From Epsilonproteobacteria bacterium UBA4036 (GTDB taxonomy: Bacteria > Campylobacterota > Campylobacteria > Campylobacterales > Arcobacteraceae), in contig DGAG01000008.1 of NCBI GenBank assembly GCA_002382325.1, forward strand, positions 114,461 through 178,460: a DNA stretch of 64,000 nucleotides, in the 5' to 3' direction. Below are positions 9,202 through 19,104 of this stretch, piece by piece (positions within the stretch are counted from its first letter, which is position 1; every line of letters starts with the position of its first letter). The notes under the pieces were generated by a model. That model saw nothing but the letters and a program-made list of their open reading frames with translations. It was not told the origin of the DNA and did no database searches. The position numbers and the translations under genes are program-made.

Positions 9202-10470
9202 ATGAAAATACATTATCAAGACGAAGAGTGGAACTACAAACTGGTTATTTATCCTATGATTGCTTTTGTTGTTATTTTTTTTATTTGGGCAACTTTTACT
9301 TCAATAGATGAAGTGGTTAAAGGAGAAGGGAAAGTTGTTCCTTCGGGTCAAACTAAAGTTTTACAACATTTTGAAGGAGGAATTATTTCTGAGATTTTTG
9401 TCAGAGAAGGTGACAGTGTAAAAAAAGGAGACATCTTATATCGCATAAAAAATGAATATTTTATGGCAGATATCAAATCTCAAAAAGTTGAAATTATGGC
9501 CCTTAAAGCAAAGGCAATGAGACTTGAAGCCCTAATAGAAAACAAAAACTTGATTTATCCTGAAGAGTTTTCACATGAAATTATTGATATTCTTCACAAT
9601 GAAATGCAAATCTTTGAAGAGGAAAATGCCAATAAATTCAGAGTTTTAGGAATTGCACAAGACCAATTGGAACAAAAAAAGTTAAAGCTTGATGAACTGA
9701 CTACCAAAGCAGAGAATTTAGAAATTGAACTGCAACTTGCCAATGAAAATATGGAAATTCAAGATGCTTTACTGAAAAAAAATGTTATTTCCCGTAAAAA
9801 TTATTTGGTTGAGTTATCCAAAAAGCTTAAACTTGTAACAGAAATACAAGAAATAAGAAGTAATATCCCTATTGTAAAAAATGAAATTGAAGAAGCCTCT
9901 AAAAAAGTTAAAAATGTAAATTCAGAGATTATGTCAAAAAACCTTAAACAACTCTCTGAAGTTAAATTAAATCTCAAACAAATTGAAGAAAAATATAAAG
10001 CCAGTCAAGACAGGGAACAACGTAAATTTATTATCAGCCCTGTAAATGGAGTAGTCAATAAACTCTATTTTAACACCATTGATGGAATTATTAAACCCGG
10101 TGATACCATTGCTGAAATTACTCCAATTGAAGATAAACTTATTATTGAAGCCAAAATAAAAACCTCTGACAGAGCACAAATTTGGAGTGGACAAAAAGTC
10201 TCTATTGAAATTACAGCCTACGATTTTTCTAAGTATGGCTTACTTGAAGGAGAAATTATCTCCATCTCTCCGGACAGTTCAGAAGATAAATTAGGAAATT
10301 TACACTACATTATACGAGTTAAAGCAGATGAATTGGGCTTTGATGAAAACACTCCCATTTTGCCAGGAATGGTTGCTAATATTAATATATTAACAGGCAA
10401 AAAAAGTATTTTGCGTTATTTAATTAAACCATTAAAAGATATTGCAAAAAAATCTCTGACAGAAAATTAA
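9202..10470 (+). CDS. LapC-like HlyD-family membrane fusion protein (set 1)
   Basis: The protein has 422 residues. One membrane segment lies at about 14-32, followed by a first lipoyl/barrel half (V-L-Q-H-F-E-G-G-I-I-S-E-I-F-V-R-E-G), a long periplasmic coiled coil (about 95-270), and a second half with S-P-V-N-G-V-V and the conserved P-G-M-V-A-N-I near the end. It bridges the inner-membrane ABC exporter and the outer-membrane TolC channel. AAAGGA lies before the ATG, 2 bp after the exporter stop. Unlike the second copy at 21165, it has no extra N-terminal domain, so it serves as an internal comparison. Confidence 0.92.
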   Translation: MKIHYQDEEWNYKLVIYPMIAFVVIFFIWATFTSIDEVVKGEGKVVPSGQTKVLQHFEGGIISEIFVREGDSVKKGDILYRIKNEYFMADIKSQKVEIMALKAKAMRLEALIENKNLIYPEEFSHEIIDILHNEMQIFEEENANKFRVLGIAQDQLEQKKLKLDELTTKAENLEIELQLANENMEIQDALLKKNVISRKNYLVELSKKLKLVTEIQEIRSNIPIVKNEIEEASKKVKNVNSEIMSKNLKQLSEVKLNLKQIEEKYKASQDREQRKFIISPVNGVVNKLYFNTIDGIIKPGDTIAEITPIEDKLIIEAKIKTSDRAQIWSGQKVSIEITAYDFSKYGLLEGEIISISPDSSEDKLGNLHYIIRVKADELGFDENTPILPGMVANINILTGKKSILRYLIKPLKDIAKKSLTEN

Positions 10471-10517
10471 TAAAGTTGTGATAAAATAAGAAAAAATATT
10501 ATTAAGAAAGAGTCCTT

Positions 10518-11345
10518 ATGACATACATTGAATTGTTAAAACGCATTGATACCCTTGCCCCTTTACCAAAAACATTAATGGATATTGAAGAGTTTAAAAA
10601 AACCAATAATTTTGAAAGTACAGATTTAGCAAAAATCATAGAACAAGACCCAATCATGGTTTCTACTATTTTGAAAACAGCCAACTCAGCTATGTTTGGA
10701 TTTGCCAGTAAAGTAGATACTCTTAGTCGTGCTATCTCTTTAATGGGAGTTAATTTTGCCGTTTCCATTGCGTTAGGAAGTGGCATTAAACAAGCATTAA
10801 ACAGTGATTTAAATGCTTATGGGGTCAACAGTGACACCTTTTTAAGAATTGCCAATATGCAATCTAATTTTATTAGTTTATGGATTGGGAAAGTCAATAT
10901 AGATTTAAAAAATGATTTAATTCTTCCTTCATTCTTACAAGAAAGTGGTAAATTTTTAATAAACAGTGCCTTGTCAGATGAAGGTAAGGTTAATGAATTT
11001 ATGCAACAAGTTGTTTCAAATCCTGAAAAAATAAATTCAATTGAAAAATCGTTTGTGGGTATGAGTACTGCTGAAGTTACTTCAGCTATTTTCAAACATT
11101 GGAACTTGACTCACACTATTATTAATTCGATTAAATTCAGTGATGACCCCATTAAAGCACTGCCTCAAGTTAAACAACATGCCCAAATTCTTAATATCAG
11201 TAAACTGGTATGTAATATTATTAATCCTTTGAGTGAAAATAGCATTACTTTAGGTAAACAAAAAGCCATCGAATTTGGATTTGATATCAAACCCTTTGAA
11301 ATAGCTGTAGAAAAAATGCAAGAAAGATTACTGGATGAGAAGTAG
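10518..11345 (+). CDS. HDOD-domain protein
   Basis: The protein has 275 residues. An HDOD domain fills about residues 5-200: P-L-P-K-T-L-M-D-I near the start, I-I-E-Q-D-P-I-M-V-S-T-I-L-K-T-A-N-S-A, then S-R-A-I-S-L-M-G-V. HDOD proteins resemble HD phosphohydrolases but lack the metal site and act in signalling, often with c-di-GMP or two-component networks. It lies 47 bp after the lapC-like gene on the same strand and may be read through from it. Its stop is 1 bp from the stop of the convergent metallopeptidase gene. Its role in adhesin control is inferred from position only. Confidence 0.8.
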   Translation: MTYIELLKRIDTLAPLPKTLMDIEEFKKTNNFESTDLAKIIEQDPIMVSTILKTANSAMFGFASKVDTLSRAISLMGVNFAVSIALGSGIKQALNSDLNAYGVNSDTFLRIANMQSNFISLWIGKVNIDLKNDLILPSFLQESGKFLINSALSDEGKVNEFMQQVVSNPEKINSIEKSFVGMSTAEVTSAIFKHWNLTHTIINSIKFSDDPIKALPQVKQHAQILNISKLVCNIINPLSENSITLGKQKAIEFGFDIKPFEIAVEKMQERLLDEK

Positions 11346-11346
11346 G

Positions 11347-12324
11347 CTATTGTATTAAAAACAACGCTTTAATATGAGGATTGGTCTTTATTGAATGGGC
11401 ATGGTATTTGACAATGGTGTTTTTAATTGCCAACCAAATGTACGCATTGTTTTGAGAACTGAGTTGTTCACTGACACTCCACTGATAGGCTTTTGTTCCT
11501 CTTATTTTTTCAATTTCTCTCTCTAATTGCTCTAATTCACTCATAAATTGATGTAAAAATTGAAATCCGTGCATCGAAAAGTCATTTAAAATGTATCGAC
11601 CATCAAGATACTTTGCTGCTAGTATTTTACTTTTGTATCCAATTTCACTTTTACCGTATACACGATACATTAACTCATTCCAAAAGAAAAACGCATCGTA
11701 ACTTTTTGTATACAATCGGTCTCTTTGTTCTTTGGTTTTAGGCAAACCTGGACTGCCTGCATTGGTTAATCGATAATAGCCAAAGGCTCTTTGCGCAACT
11801 CGTGCCAGCCCTTCTACGAGCCAAGGATTTTTCATCATGTTATAACCATTTTGATAAATATGAAACAGTTCATGAATGGGAGTAAAGGTTCGTCCTTCTA
11901 AATTGGGACGTAAATCAATACTCAATGATTGGGTTGTTTTAATACCATTTGGGCGTTTAAACGTAAAAATAGCATCAACGGCTTGCCCTAAATGTTTGGG
12001 GTTTTTTATGTTTAAAAGATGAATATCAATGTATTCAACACCACTGTAACGCTTTGTTTTTAAAGGATCATTCAGTCCAATAATATGTTTAAAAATAAAA
12101 TCTGCCAATTGAAGATGTTGCATGGTATCTTCCACATAATCAGGGATTTTATTGTGATTTAAATCAGTTAAATCGGTTATGGCATGTTTGCCTTTGAGTG
12201 TATAAAAAATACGAAAAGGAGCCTCTACAAAAGAGTGTTCTAAAGACTCTCTTTCTTGTTTAAATGACCGTGCATCTAAACAAGAAGAGAGTAAAAGCAG
12301 ACAAAAAAGAATGGGTCTTATCAT
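11347..12324 (-). CDS. Putative gluzincin-type zinc metallopeptidase, probable lipoprotein
   Basis: The protein has 325 residues. A short hydrophobic leader ends in the lipobox L12-S13-S14-C15, so it is probably lipidated. An Asp/Asn-rich loop D-L-N-H-N-K-I-P-D (about 54-62) resembles calcium-binding loops of secreted proteins. H151-E-L-F-H155 gives the zinc motif HExxH, and E171 in W-L-V-E-G is a good third ligand, as in gluzincins. The gene lies 6 bp downstream of the adhesin gene on the same strand, so it is almost certainly co-transcribed. A role in processing or releasing the adhesin is inferred. No family name is claimed. Confidence 0.65.
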   Translation of the reverse strand: MIRPILFCLLLLSSCLDARSFKQERESLEHSFVEAPFRIFYTLKGKHAITDLTDLNHNKIPDYVEDTMQHLQLADFIFKHIIGLNDPLKTKRYSGVEYIDIHLLNIKNPKHLGQAVDAIFTFKRPNGIKTTQSLSIDLRPNLEGRTFTPIHELFHIYQNGYNMMKNPWLVEGLARVAQRAFGYYRLTNAGSPGLPKTKEQRDRLYTKSYDAFFFWNELMYRVYGKSEIGYKSKILAAKYLDGRYILNDFSMHGFQFLHQFMSELEQLEREIEKIRGTKAYQWSVSEQLSSQNNAYIWLAIKNTIVKYHAHSIKTNPHIKALFLIQ

Positions 12325-12330
12325 AAATGA

Positions 12331-15300
12331 TTAACCGTTATCTCCGCCACCCATATTGTGGTCATCCATTAAACCATTTTCAATCATAATGGTTAAATTA
12401 CCTTGCGATAAGACATCAAAACTGTTTCCATCTTGAGTCACGGTTGTTTTTTCAAATCCTTCATCATTGGTAACATTGACACTGTCCGCATCATCCCCTA
12501 AGATTTTAATCATGGTAGGTTCTGCTGAATCTTGTAACATATCTTGTAAATCAAGATTTAAGTTATTCTCTTGGTTGTTTGTCATATCAATGATTTCAAT
12601 GCTTGAAATATTGTCTAAGTCAAGGTTGATTTCACCTTCATCTAAAATACTTAAAGTATCTTCTCCTTCGCCACCATCCATACGGGTATTTTCAACATCA
12701 GCACTGTTCATTTCAATGGTATCATCTCCACTGCCTGCTTGAATATCTACAATACCATTTTCATTGACCGTAACCGTTGATACATCGCCACTGTTTGTCT
12801 CTGTGGCACTTATACTTGCGGTAATACCATTAAGAGATGATGTATCTAATTGGGCATTGGATACTAATGTAACATCGGCATTGCCATTTTCATCGATTTC
12901 TACCGTGTAACTTCCATCTTCATTTGGGGTCATGTCTTTTAATGATGTTCCCTCTGGAAGATTAGTGATGGTTATAGCAGATAATGTTTCACTGCCATCG
13001 GTGTCGGTTACATTTGCTTGAAGTGCTATAGTATACAAATACATCGTTTCAGTTCCATCGGGTGAAGACGAATCAGAACCTAAAGTTACTGTACCATCCG
13101 TAAATTGAATTTTCTCAACATTTTGTGTGGTAACTTCATAATGATTTAAATCCCACTCTTGATATTGATTAAAACCAATTTTTTGTATTGTAGTTGTGCC
13201 ATCGCCATTGTCTGTTATTCTGTACTCATAAGAATTCCCATTTAATGTCCCCGTACGAGGTTCAGCTATGACTAAAGTGTCATTTCCTTCTCCCCCATCT
13301 ATAAAATGTCCTGTTCCCAAGTTATTTCCAGATTGAATAGGAGTATTAATAACATCATCTCCTGCCCCTGCATTGATATCTTTATTATCTCCTGTTCCAA
13401 TATTAATGGTATCTGACCCCTCTGTACCATTAATCTCTTCATTATTTGTCCAGTAATCATTGGCACTGTTAATAATATTACCATCTGTAATAGTAACCTC
13501 GGCACTCACTTCTTTAACTTCAAATTTATCAGAAGAACTGTTACCTGAAATTTTAATAGAACTAAACTCTTGTTCAGATGTAAAAGTATGGGTTTCAATT
13601 CCATTGCCATTATTGCCCTCAAGAATAATTGTATCAACAACATTTCCATCTTGATCTAAAAGTTCAATTTTCGCCTCTTCCTCTTTATTTCCTTTTAAAT
13701 CTTTAAAGGTTATATCAACACTATTAGTAGTACCCCCTAAGTCATACTCAGCAGTATTCCACCATCCTTCTACTGTGTCCGTTTGACTGTTAGTAAAAGT
13801 AGTTGTTTGTGGTTCTGGATTGGCTTCTATAACAATTGCTTCACCAATATTCATACTCAATAATGGAGCATCCGCTGTTCCCGTTACATTAATAGTGGTT
13901 GTATGTTCAACATTGGCAAAGTTTCCATTTCCATCATCCACTTTAAATTTAAAACTTCCGCCCTCATCACTATTGGCTTCTGGTTCAAATGTAACTTTTC
14001 CAGCTGCAATATCAGCCATTGTAATTACTGTTCCCTCTGTTATTGGTTGTTTATTATCATAAACATTAATCTCTTTACCTTCATTGGTTACTATGGTCTC
14101 TATAATATTTCCATCATTCATATAGAGTGTTCCATTTAATGGCAATTCTGTAATTTGAACTTCACTGACATTAATTTGATTATCACCAAAATCTGTGGTA
14201 TCTAAATAGTACGTTTGGTCTTCTGTTACGCTGATACTGTCATCCAACGAAATAAGTTCTGTTGCCAATTCCCAATTTGCAGAAGAGACATCAACGGCTT
14301 CAAAGTTCCCTCCAATAATCTCTTTAACCGTTGCCGTTAATTCTTCATTGCCATTGACTTCTACATTTAATGTTCCTCGACCATTGGTATCCAATTGAAC
14401 TTGATACTCTTGACCAGCGACTTCAACAACAGCAATGGCAGTTGTTCCTGCTTGAGGAGGATTTGATGTTTGAATTTCCAGTGTCACTTCAGCATTGGTT
14501 GCAACAACATCGGTAACATCTGAACTTACCACCTCTTTGTACGTAATTTTGTTGATTAAGTAATCATCATCATACCCAGGGGCAGAGAATTCAACTTTTG
14601 AAAAGGTTTGACCATTTCCTGGTTCAAATTTGTACTCTAAGTCTACTTTATCTGACCCCCCTTGGGCTGTTTCAGTTTTTGTTACATTTCCATTTTCATC
14701 GTAGTAGGTTACAAGCGCTTCTTGACTATTTCCTCCTCCTGAAACCATCGCTGAACCAACTACATTGTTTTCGTCATCAAAGAATGTTACTTTTGCACTT
14801 TCCGTATTGTTTCTCCATGCAAACGCCACATCTAAGCTTTTTACATCTGTGTCAAAATCCACAACAATTTTTTCACTGTTTCCATCTTTAAATCCCAATT
14901 CAGAACTCGCTCCTGAACCTGATGTTTTGCCATTCACACCAAAACCATCGTGATTTGTTCCTGACACGATAGAGAGTTCTTGGACATTTCCATTTAAATC
15001 AAGTGCATAAACATTGATTCCATTAGGTTCTCCTTCTACATTAGAGACATCAATCGTTGAAGGAGTTGTAATGGTTCCTGTAATAGAAACCGTTGTTACA
15101 TCTAGGGTCTCTGTTACAGTCGCTGTCGTACTTTGTCCTGTGATGACATTTTCAAAGTTCCCTCCTGTGACTCCTGTTACCGTTGCGGTATAAGAACCAC
15201 TGTCGTTATAGACATCTGCATTATCCAAGCCATCAAGGGTCAACGTTCCTGCTCCATTGGCATCCACGGCTACATCATACGTTATTCCATTGACTTCGAC

Positions 15301-16230
15301 TTGTACGGTTGCACTGGTTCCCTCTTGTGGTGGGTTTGACAATTGTACATCGAAGCTCACGCTTGTCGCATCTTCTGAAATATCTGCGGTACTGATTGTT
15401 ACGGTGGTCGTATCAATCGTATCGGCTACTGTTACAGTTGCACTGCTGCTTATATCGATACTATCATATCCTCCACCCGTTGTTCCAGTTATTCCAACGG
15501 TTTCCGTTCCTGCGTCTAAATAACTGTCATCTCCTTGTACACTAAAAGGGGTTGATGTTCCTGTTGTTTGTCCTGCAAGAATTGTTATGGTTGCACCATT
15601 GTCTAAAGTGATTGTTAAATTGGTTAAAGGAGGGTTGCTTACTGTAGCAGTAATAACAACATCTGTACTTCCTTCTAACGCTGTTATATCTCCCAATGTT
15701 ACTGTTGCAGTATAAGGTTCCGTTGATTCATCGGGTGTAGGCTCAACTTCTGGTTCTTCTGGAGTTTCGGGAGTTTGAGGTGTTTGAGGCGATTGTGTTG
15801 TTTGGAAAGTAGGTTCTTCTGTATTATTCTCATTGGTGATATTAACAAACTCATTTTCATCCGTATTAGCATCATACGTATTAGTATCCAATTGCTCAGT
15901 AGCAACCAATCCTTCACTGCCAGCCTCTTGAATATCTCTGCCCTCTTCAATAATAACTTTTTGCGCTGTTTCTTGAGCTAATTCAACATTTTCTATTTGT
16001 ACATCTTGAATTTCGTACTCACCCGTTTGGAAAAAGTTTGCGTCAAGTGTTATTCTTGCAGGACCTTGAATCTCTATTTCTCTTCCGTCATCAAATATGA
16101 TTCTTGCAAAGTCACTTATGGTCAGAATTCCACCATTGTCAGAGATGGGATCTCTTTCTCTTAAAATCTCTTCTCCATCATTTAAAGAAACTAGTCCTTT
16201 AATATCGGCTATTCTTGCTACACTTGCCAT
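12331..16230 (-). CDS. LapA/RTX-like type I secreted surface adhesin
   Basis: The protein has 1299 residues, is strongly acidic and contains no Cys. Residues 1-85 resemble the LapA-type N-terminal retention module, with a D-G-E-E / D-D-G-R-E-I-E-I barrel pattern. A Pro/Thr/Glu linker lies at about 138-172. Ig-like adhesin repeats ending T-x-T-G-G-x-Y/F-D/E follow at about 172-380 and 570-655, a jelly-roll-like unit at about 390-565, a cadherin/VCBS-like unit at about 665-785, RTX-like nonapeptides (G-A-G-D-D, G-G-E-G-N-D-T-L) at about 930-990 and 1165-1195, and a C-terminal type I secretion region. GAGGAG lies 6 bp before the ATG. It is small for the family (often several thousand residues). 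It is co-oriented with its exporter and channel genes. Confidence 0.88.
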   Translation of the reverse strand: MASVARIADIKGLVSLNDGEEILRERDPISDNGGILTISDFARIIFDDGREIEIQGPARITLDANFFQTGEYEIQDVQIENVELAQETAQKVIIEEGRDIQEAGSEGLVATEQLDTNTYDANTDENEFVNITNENNTEEPTFQTTQSPQTPQTPETPEEPEVEPTPDESTEPYTATVTLGDITALEGSTDVVITATVSNPPLTNLTITLDNGATITILAGQTTGTSTPFSVQGDDSYLDAGTETVGITGTTGGGYDSIDISSSATVTVADTIDTTTVTISTADISEDATSVSFDVQLSNPPQEGTSATVQVEVNGITYDVAVDANGAGTLTLDGLDNADVYNDSGSYTATVTGVTGGNFENVITGQSTTATVTETLDVTTVSITGTITTPSTIDVSNVEGEPNGINVYALDLNGNVQELSIVSGTNHDGFGVNGKTSGSGASSELGFKDGNSEKIVVDFDTDVKSLDVAFAWRNNTESAKVTFFDDENNVVGSAMVSGGGNSQEALVTYYDENGNVTKTETAQGGSDKVDLEYKFEPGNGQTFSKVEFSAPGYDDDYLINKITYKEVVSSDVTDVVATNAEVTLEIQTSNPPQAGTTAIAVVEVAGQEYQVQLDTNGRGTLNVEVNGNEELTATVKEIIGGNFEAVDVSSANWELATELISLDDSISVTEDQTYYLDTTDFGDNQINVSEVQITELPLNGTLYMNDGNIIETIVTNEGKEINVYDNKQPITEGTVITMADIAAGKVTFEPEANSDEGGSFKFKVDDGNGNFANVEHTTTINVTGTADAPLLSMNIGEAIVIEANPEPQTTTFTNSQTDTVEGWWNTAEYDLGGTTNSVDITFKDLKGNKEEEAKIELLDQDGNVVDTIILEGNNGNGIETHTFTSEQEFSSIKISGNSSSDKFEVKEVSAEVTITDGNIINSANDYWTNNEEINGTEGSDTINIGTGDNKDINAGAGDDVINTPIQSGNNLGTGHFIDGGEGNDTLVIAEPRTGTLNGNSYEYRITDNGDGTTTIQKIGFNQYQEWDLNHYEVTTQNVEKIQFTDGTVTLGSDSSSPDGTETMYLYTIALQANVTDTDGSETLSAITITNLPEGTSLKDMTPNEDGSYTVEIDENGNADVTLVSNAQLDTSSLNGITASISATETNSGDVSTVTVNENGIVDIQAGSGDDTIEMNSADVENTRMDGGEGEDTLSILDEGEINLDLDNISSIEIIDMTNNQENNLNLDLQDMLQDSAEPTMIKILGDDADSVNVTNDEGFEKTTVTQDGNSFDVLSQGNLTIMIENGLMDDHNMGGGDNG

Positions 16231-16287
16231 GATGTACTCCTCTTTTATTTTATACTTTTATCGTACATTAAAATAAAAAAGTTGTAA

Positions 16288-16293
16288 ATTATA
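16288..16293 (-). promoter_or_regulatory. Possible -10 box for the adhesin gene
   Basis: A perfect TATAAT on the minus strand lies about 58 bp before the adhesin ATG, in the 122-bp gap after the lipoprotein gene. It would let the adhesin be transcribed apart from its exporter. No clear -35 is visible. Confidence 0.4.
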
Positions 16294-16352
16294 CTTTGGT
16301 ATAAATTTTAAAAAAGAAAAAGAAAGTTAATATTCTTGTTTTTAAAAGATGT

Positions 16353-16907
16353 TTAGTCTAAAAAAGCTTCTTCTGAAATAAAAAGTTCTGTATTGGGCAT
16401 ATAGTAATCGCCATTAAAATTATACGCATCAATTTGAAAATATTTGTTGATTCTAAAAGAGGATTCTACAATCGTTCCTTTACGTAAAAGAAGGACCTCT
16501 TCGCCTTTTTTATTATACACAATGGCATTGCGTTTAATTTCAAAAGGGGTTCTTGAAAAATCGTATGTTTTTTTATCCAAATTACTGATAAACAAAAAAG
16601 AGTCAAGTTGAGAAGTGGGCAATAAAGGTTCTCTTTTTTCTTTATTGACCACCTCAACACTGGCGTAAGTTTGAGCCAATTTGGAAGTTTCATCAACAGG
16701 AAATTCCATTTTCTCTTTTTTTGCTATGGCTAAGGCAATAACAGAAAACTCTTCCACTCGTTTTTCCGTTTTACTCACACGCAGTTCTAACTCTTGAATC
16801 TTTTTATTAATATCTAAAACAGTGATCATCTCTTTTTCATTGCCGTATTTTTGAGTGCATCCTACAAAAAAAATCATTAATCCCAATATCAATAAAATTT
16901 TCATCAT
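16353..16907 (-). CDS. Hypothetical lipoprotein in the adhesin secretion operon
   Basis: The protein has 184 residues. A short leader ends F-F-V-G-C, a lipobox, so an N-terminal lipid anchor is likely. A coiled-coil stretch follows at about 28-60, and a C-terminal beta-rich part (about 115-170) has the look of an SH3-like module, including K-G-T-I-V-E-S-S. Its ATG directly follows the TAA of the exporter gene, so translation is coupled. The function is not recognised. Its position between exporter and adhesin suggests an accessory factor in the periplasm or at the outer membrane. Confidence 0.6.
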   Translation of the reverse strand: MMKILLILGLMIFFVGCTQKYGNEKEMITVLDINKKIQELELRVSKTEKRVEEFSVIALAIAKKEKMEFPVDETSKLAQTYASVEVVNKEKREPLLPTSQLDSFLFISNLDKKTYDFSRTPFEIKRNAIVYNKKGEEVLLLRKGTIVESSFRINKYFQIDAYNFNGDYYMPNTELFISEEAFLD

Positions 16908-19094
16908 TTAAGCTTTCCCACTGAGTTTTTCTATGACATACTCTTTTTTACCATCAAGAACAACTTGTCCCTCTTCCATAACAATAATACGCTCAGCCAA
17001 TGAGAGCAGTGAAGTTTTATGTGTCACCAGTATCATGGTTTTTCCTTTTAAATACTCTTTAATATTTTTCATAAATTTTGCTTCCGTTGAGCTGTCCATT
17101 GCACTGGTGGGTTCATCCAACAAAACAATGGGATAATTTTGCAAAATTGCTCGAGCAATAGCAATACTTTGTCGCTGACCTCCTGATAAAAAAGCCCCTC
17201 TTTCACCCACAGGCATATCAAACCCTTTGGGATGTTTATTGATAAAATCCATCACCCCACTGACTTGTGCTGCTTCAATGATTTTTTCATCATCAATATG
17301 AGGCAATCGGTACACAATATTCTCTTTAACTGTTCCATTAAACAATAACACATCTTGCGAAACATACGCAATATTTTTACGTAATTCTGTTGGGTCAAGT
17401 TGTTTTGTATCAATATTATCAATTAAAATTGCTCCATCATTGGGAACATACAACGATAAAAGCAATTTATGAATCGTTGATTTCCCTGAACCAATTTTAC
17501 CAATAATAGCAACGTGTTCTCCTTCATCAATTTTAAAACTGATGTTATTGAGAGTTGCCTTATCTGAATTAGGATAGGTAAACCCCACATTTTTAAACTC
17601 TATATTGCCTCTGTATTCAGGTCGTGCAACAAATTTCTTACCTTGAGGATGTTCAACGGGCATATTCATAATATCATCCAAAGCGTTATATGAAACTTTG
17701 GTATGATGAAACGTTGAGAGTAAACTTGCTACTTGCCCCATAGGAGAAATAGCACGTGAAGAGATAATTACTACAGCAATCAATGCTCCCATAGATAACT
17801 CTTTTTCTCCAATTAAGTATGTCCCTACAATAATAATTGCCACCGTATTAAGCTGTAATAAAAAAGAGGTTACCGTGGTAATAGAAGCTGAAATGGTTTT
17901 AGAAGAGATACTTTTATCGGCAATTTGAGAAGTGGCTTCTTCCCACTTCCATTGTGAATATCCTGTTGCTCCCAACGATTTTAATGTTTCAATGGAAGAG
18001 AGGGATTCAATCAAAACCCCATTTTTCATTGAAGCTGCTTCATACGATTGTTTAATACTGTTTTGCAGTTTCTCTTTGGCATAATAAGTATAAAGCACAA
18101 TTAAAACAATAATTACAACCGGTACAGTCACTAAAGGACCACCAATATAGTAAATCGTGATTAAAAAGATGATAATAAAAGGCAAATCAATCAATAATGA
18201 AATGGTTGAAGCCGTGATAAAAGAACGAATACTCTCAAACTCTTTTAAAATATTTGCCATAGAACCAACAGACGAAGGCATGGAAGACATTTTCAAATCC
18301 AATACTCGTTCAAAAATCAGTGACGAGGCAATAATATCTGTTTTTTTGCCCGCAGTTTCTAAAAAATAGGTTCGTAAAAATTTTAATGCCACATCTATAC
18401 CGTAAACAATGATAACCCCAATAGCCAGTATCCAAAGCGTATCTTTGGCATCATTGGGAATAACCCTATCATACACATTCATTGTAAAAAGAGGAGTTGC
18501 CAACACAAAAAGGTTGATTAAAAAAGAGGCAATAATAACATCACGATAGGTATCACGAACAATTTTCATCGTACCCCAAAGCCAATGGCTCTCTTTAACA
18601 CCACCCACTGCAGTTTGTTTATCATCAAATCGAAGCTCTTTTTTAAGTAAAATCGCAAATCCAAAATAGTATTTCTTTAACTCTTCAATACTAATATTGC
18701 TTTCAACATCTTCGGCTTCGGGAAGTAAAATTCTGGCATTGACCATTTCATCATCAAAGCCCAATAAAATACACGCTCTTAACTCATCTTTAGGATTTTT
18801 ACCATTAAGAAGTACAATGCAAGGAAGAACCAAAGGGTTAATATCTTCAATCTTACTTTTTAAAACACGAGTTTTAAAACCTGCTTTACTTGCTGCTCGT
18901 GAAAAAAGTGATTTGGAACTGAATTTAGAGAATAAAACAGGCGTATTTCGTCCTTCTTCTATGGGTAACCCTGCAATTAAAGACTCTTTGGAGTAAGGTC
19001 GTCCACTCATTTTACAAAAAATAGCAAGGCAATCTAAGATAGGATCTTGAACATACTCTTTAACTTTTATATCTTTAAACATATCATGGTGCAT
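16908..19094 (-). CDS. LapB-like type I secretion ABC exporter (set 2)
   Basis: The protein has 728 residues. An N-terminal C39-like domain (about 10-150) includes D-P-I-L-D-C-L, as in LapB exporters, without a clear catalytic triad. Six membrane segments follow, then an ATPase with Walker A G-K-I-G-S-G-K-S-T, signature L-S-G-G-Q and Walker B I-V-L-L-D-E-P. It powers adhesin export with the TolC-like gene 10 bp upstream and the divergent PAS-fused fusion protein. AAGGG lies 7 bp before the ATG, inside the end of the upstream gene. It differs clearly from the set 1 exporter, so this is not a recent duplication. Confidence 0.92.
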   Translation of the reverse strand: MHHDMFKDIKVKEYVQDPILDCLAIFCKMSGRPYSKESLIAGLPIEEGRNTPVLFSKFSSKSLFSRAASKAGFKTRVLKSKIEDINPLVLPCIVLLNGKNPKDELRACILLGFDDEMVNARILLPEAEDVESNISIEELKKYYFGFAILLKKELRFDDKQTAVGGVKESHWLWGTMKIVRDTYRDVIIASFLINLFVLATPLFTMNVYDRVIPNDAKDTLWILAIGVIIVYGIDVALKFLRTYFLETAGKKTDIIASSLIFERVLDLKMSSMPSSVGSMANILKEFESIRSFITASTISLLIDLPFIIIFLITIYYIGGPLVTVPVVIIVLIVLYTYYAKEKLQNSIKQSYEAASMKNGVLIESLSSIETLKSLGATGYSQWKWEEATSQIADKSISSKTISASITTVTSFLLQLNTVAIIIVGTYLIGEKELSMGALIAVVIISSRAISPMGQVASLLSTFHHTKVSYNALDDIMNMPVEHPQGKKFVARPEYRGNIEFKNVGFTYPNSDKATLNNISFKIDEGEHVAIIGKIGSGKSTIHKLLLSLYVPNDGAILIDNIDTKQLDPTELRKNIAYVSQDVLLFNGTVKENIVYRLPHIDDEKIIEAAQVSGVMDFINKHPKGFDMPVGERGAFLSGGQRQSIAIARAILQNYPIVLLDEPTSAMDSSTEAKFMKNIKEYLKGKTMILVTHKTSLLSLAERIIVMEEGQVVLDGKKEYVIEKLSGKA

Positions 19095-19104
19095 CTACTT
19101 GCCC

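Noticed and set aside
12467..15981. Many plus-strand open frames of 60-97 codons opposite the adhesin gene
   Set aside because: They are shadows of a long, repetitive, acidic coding frame. They have no ribosome binding sites and no family features.
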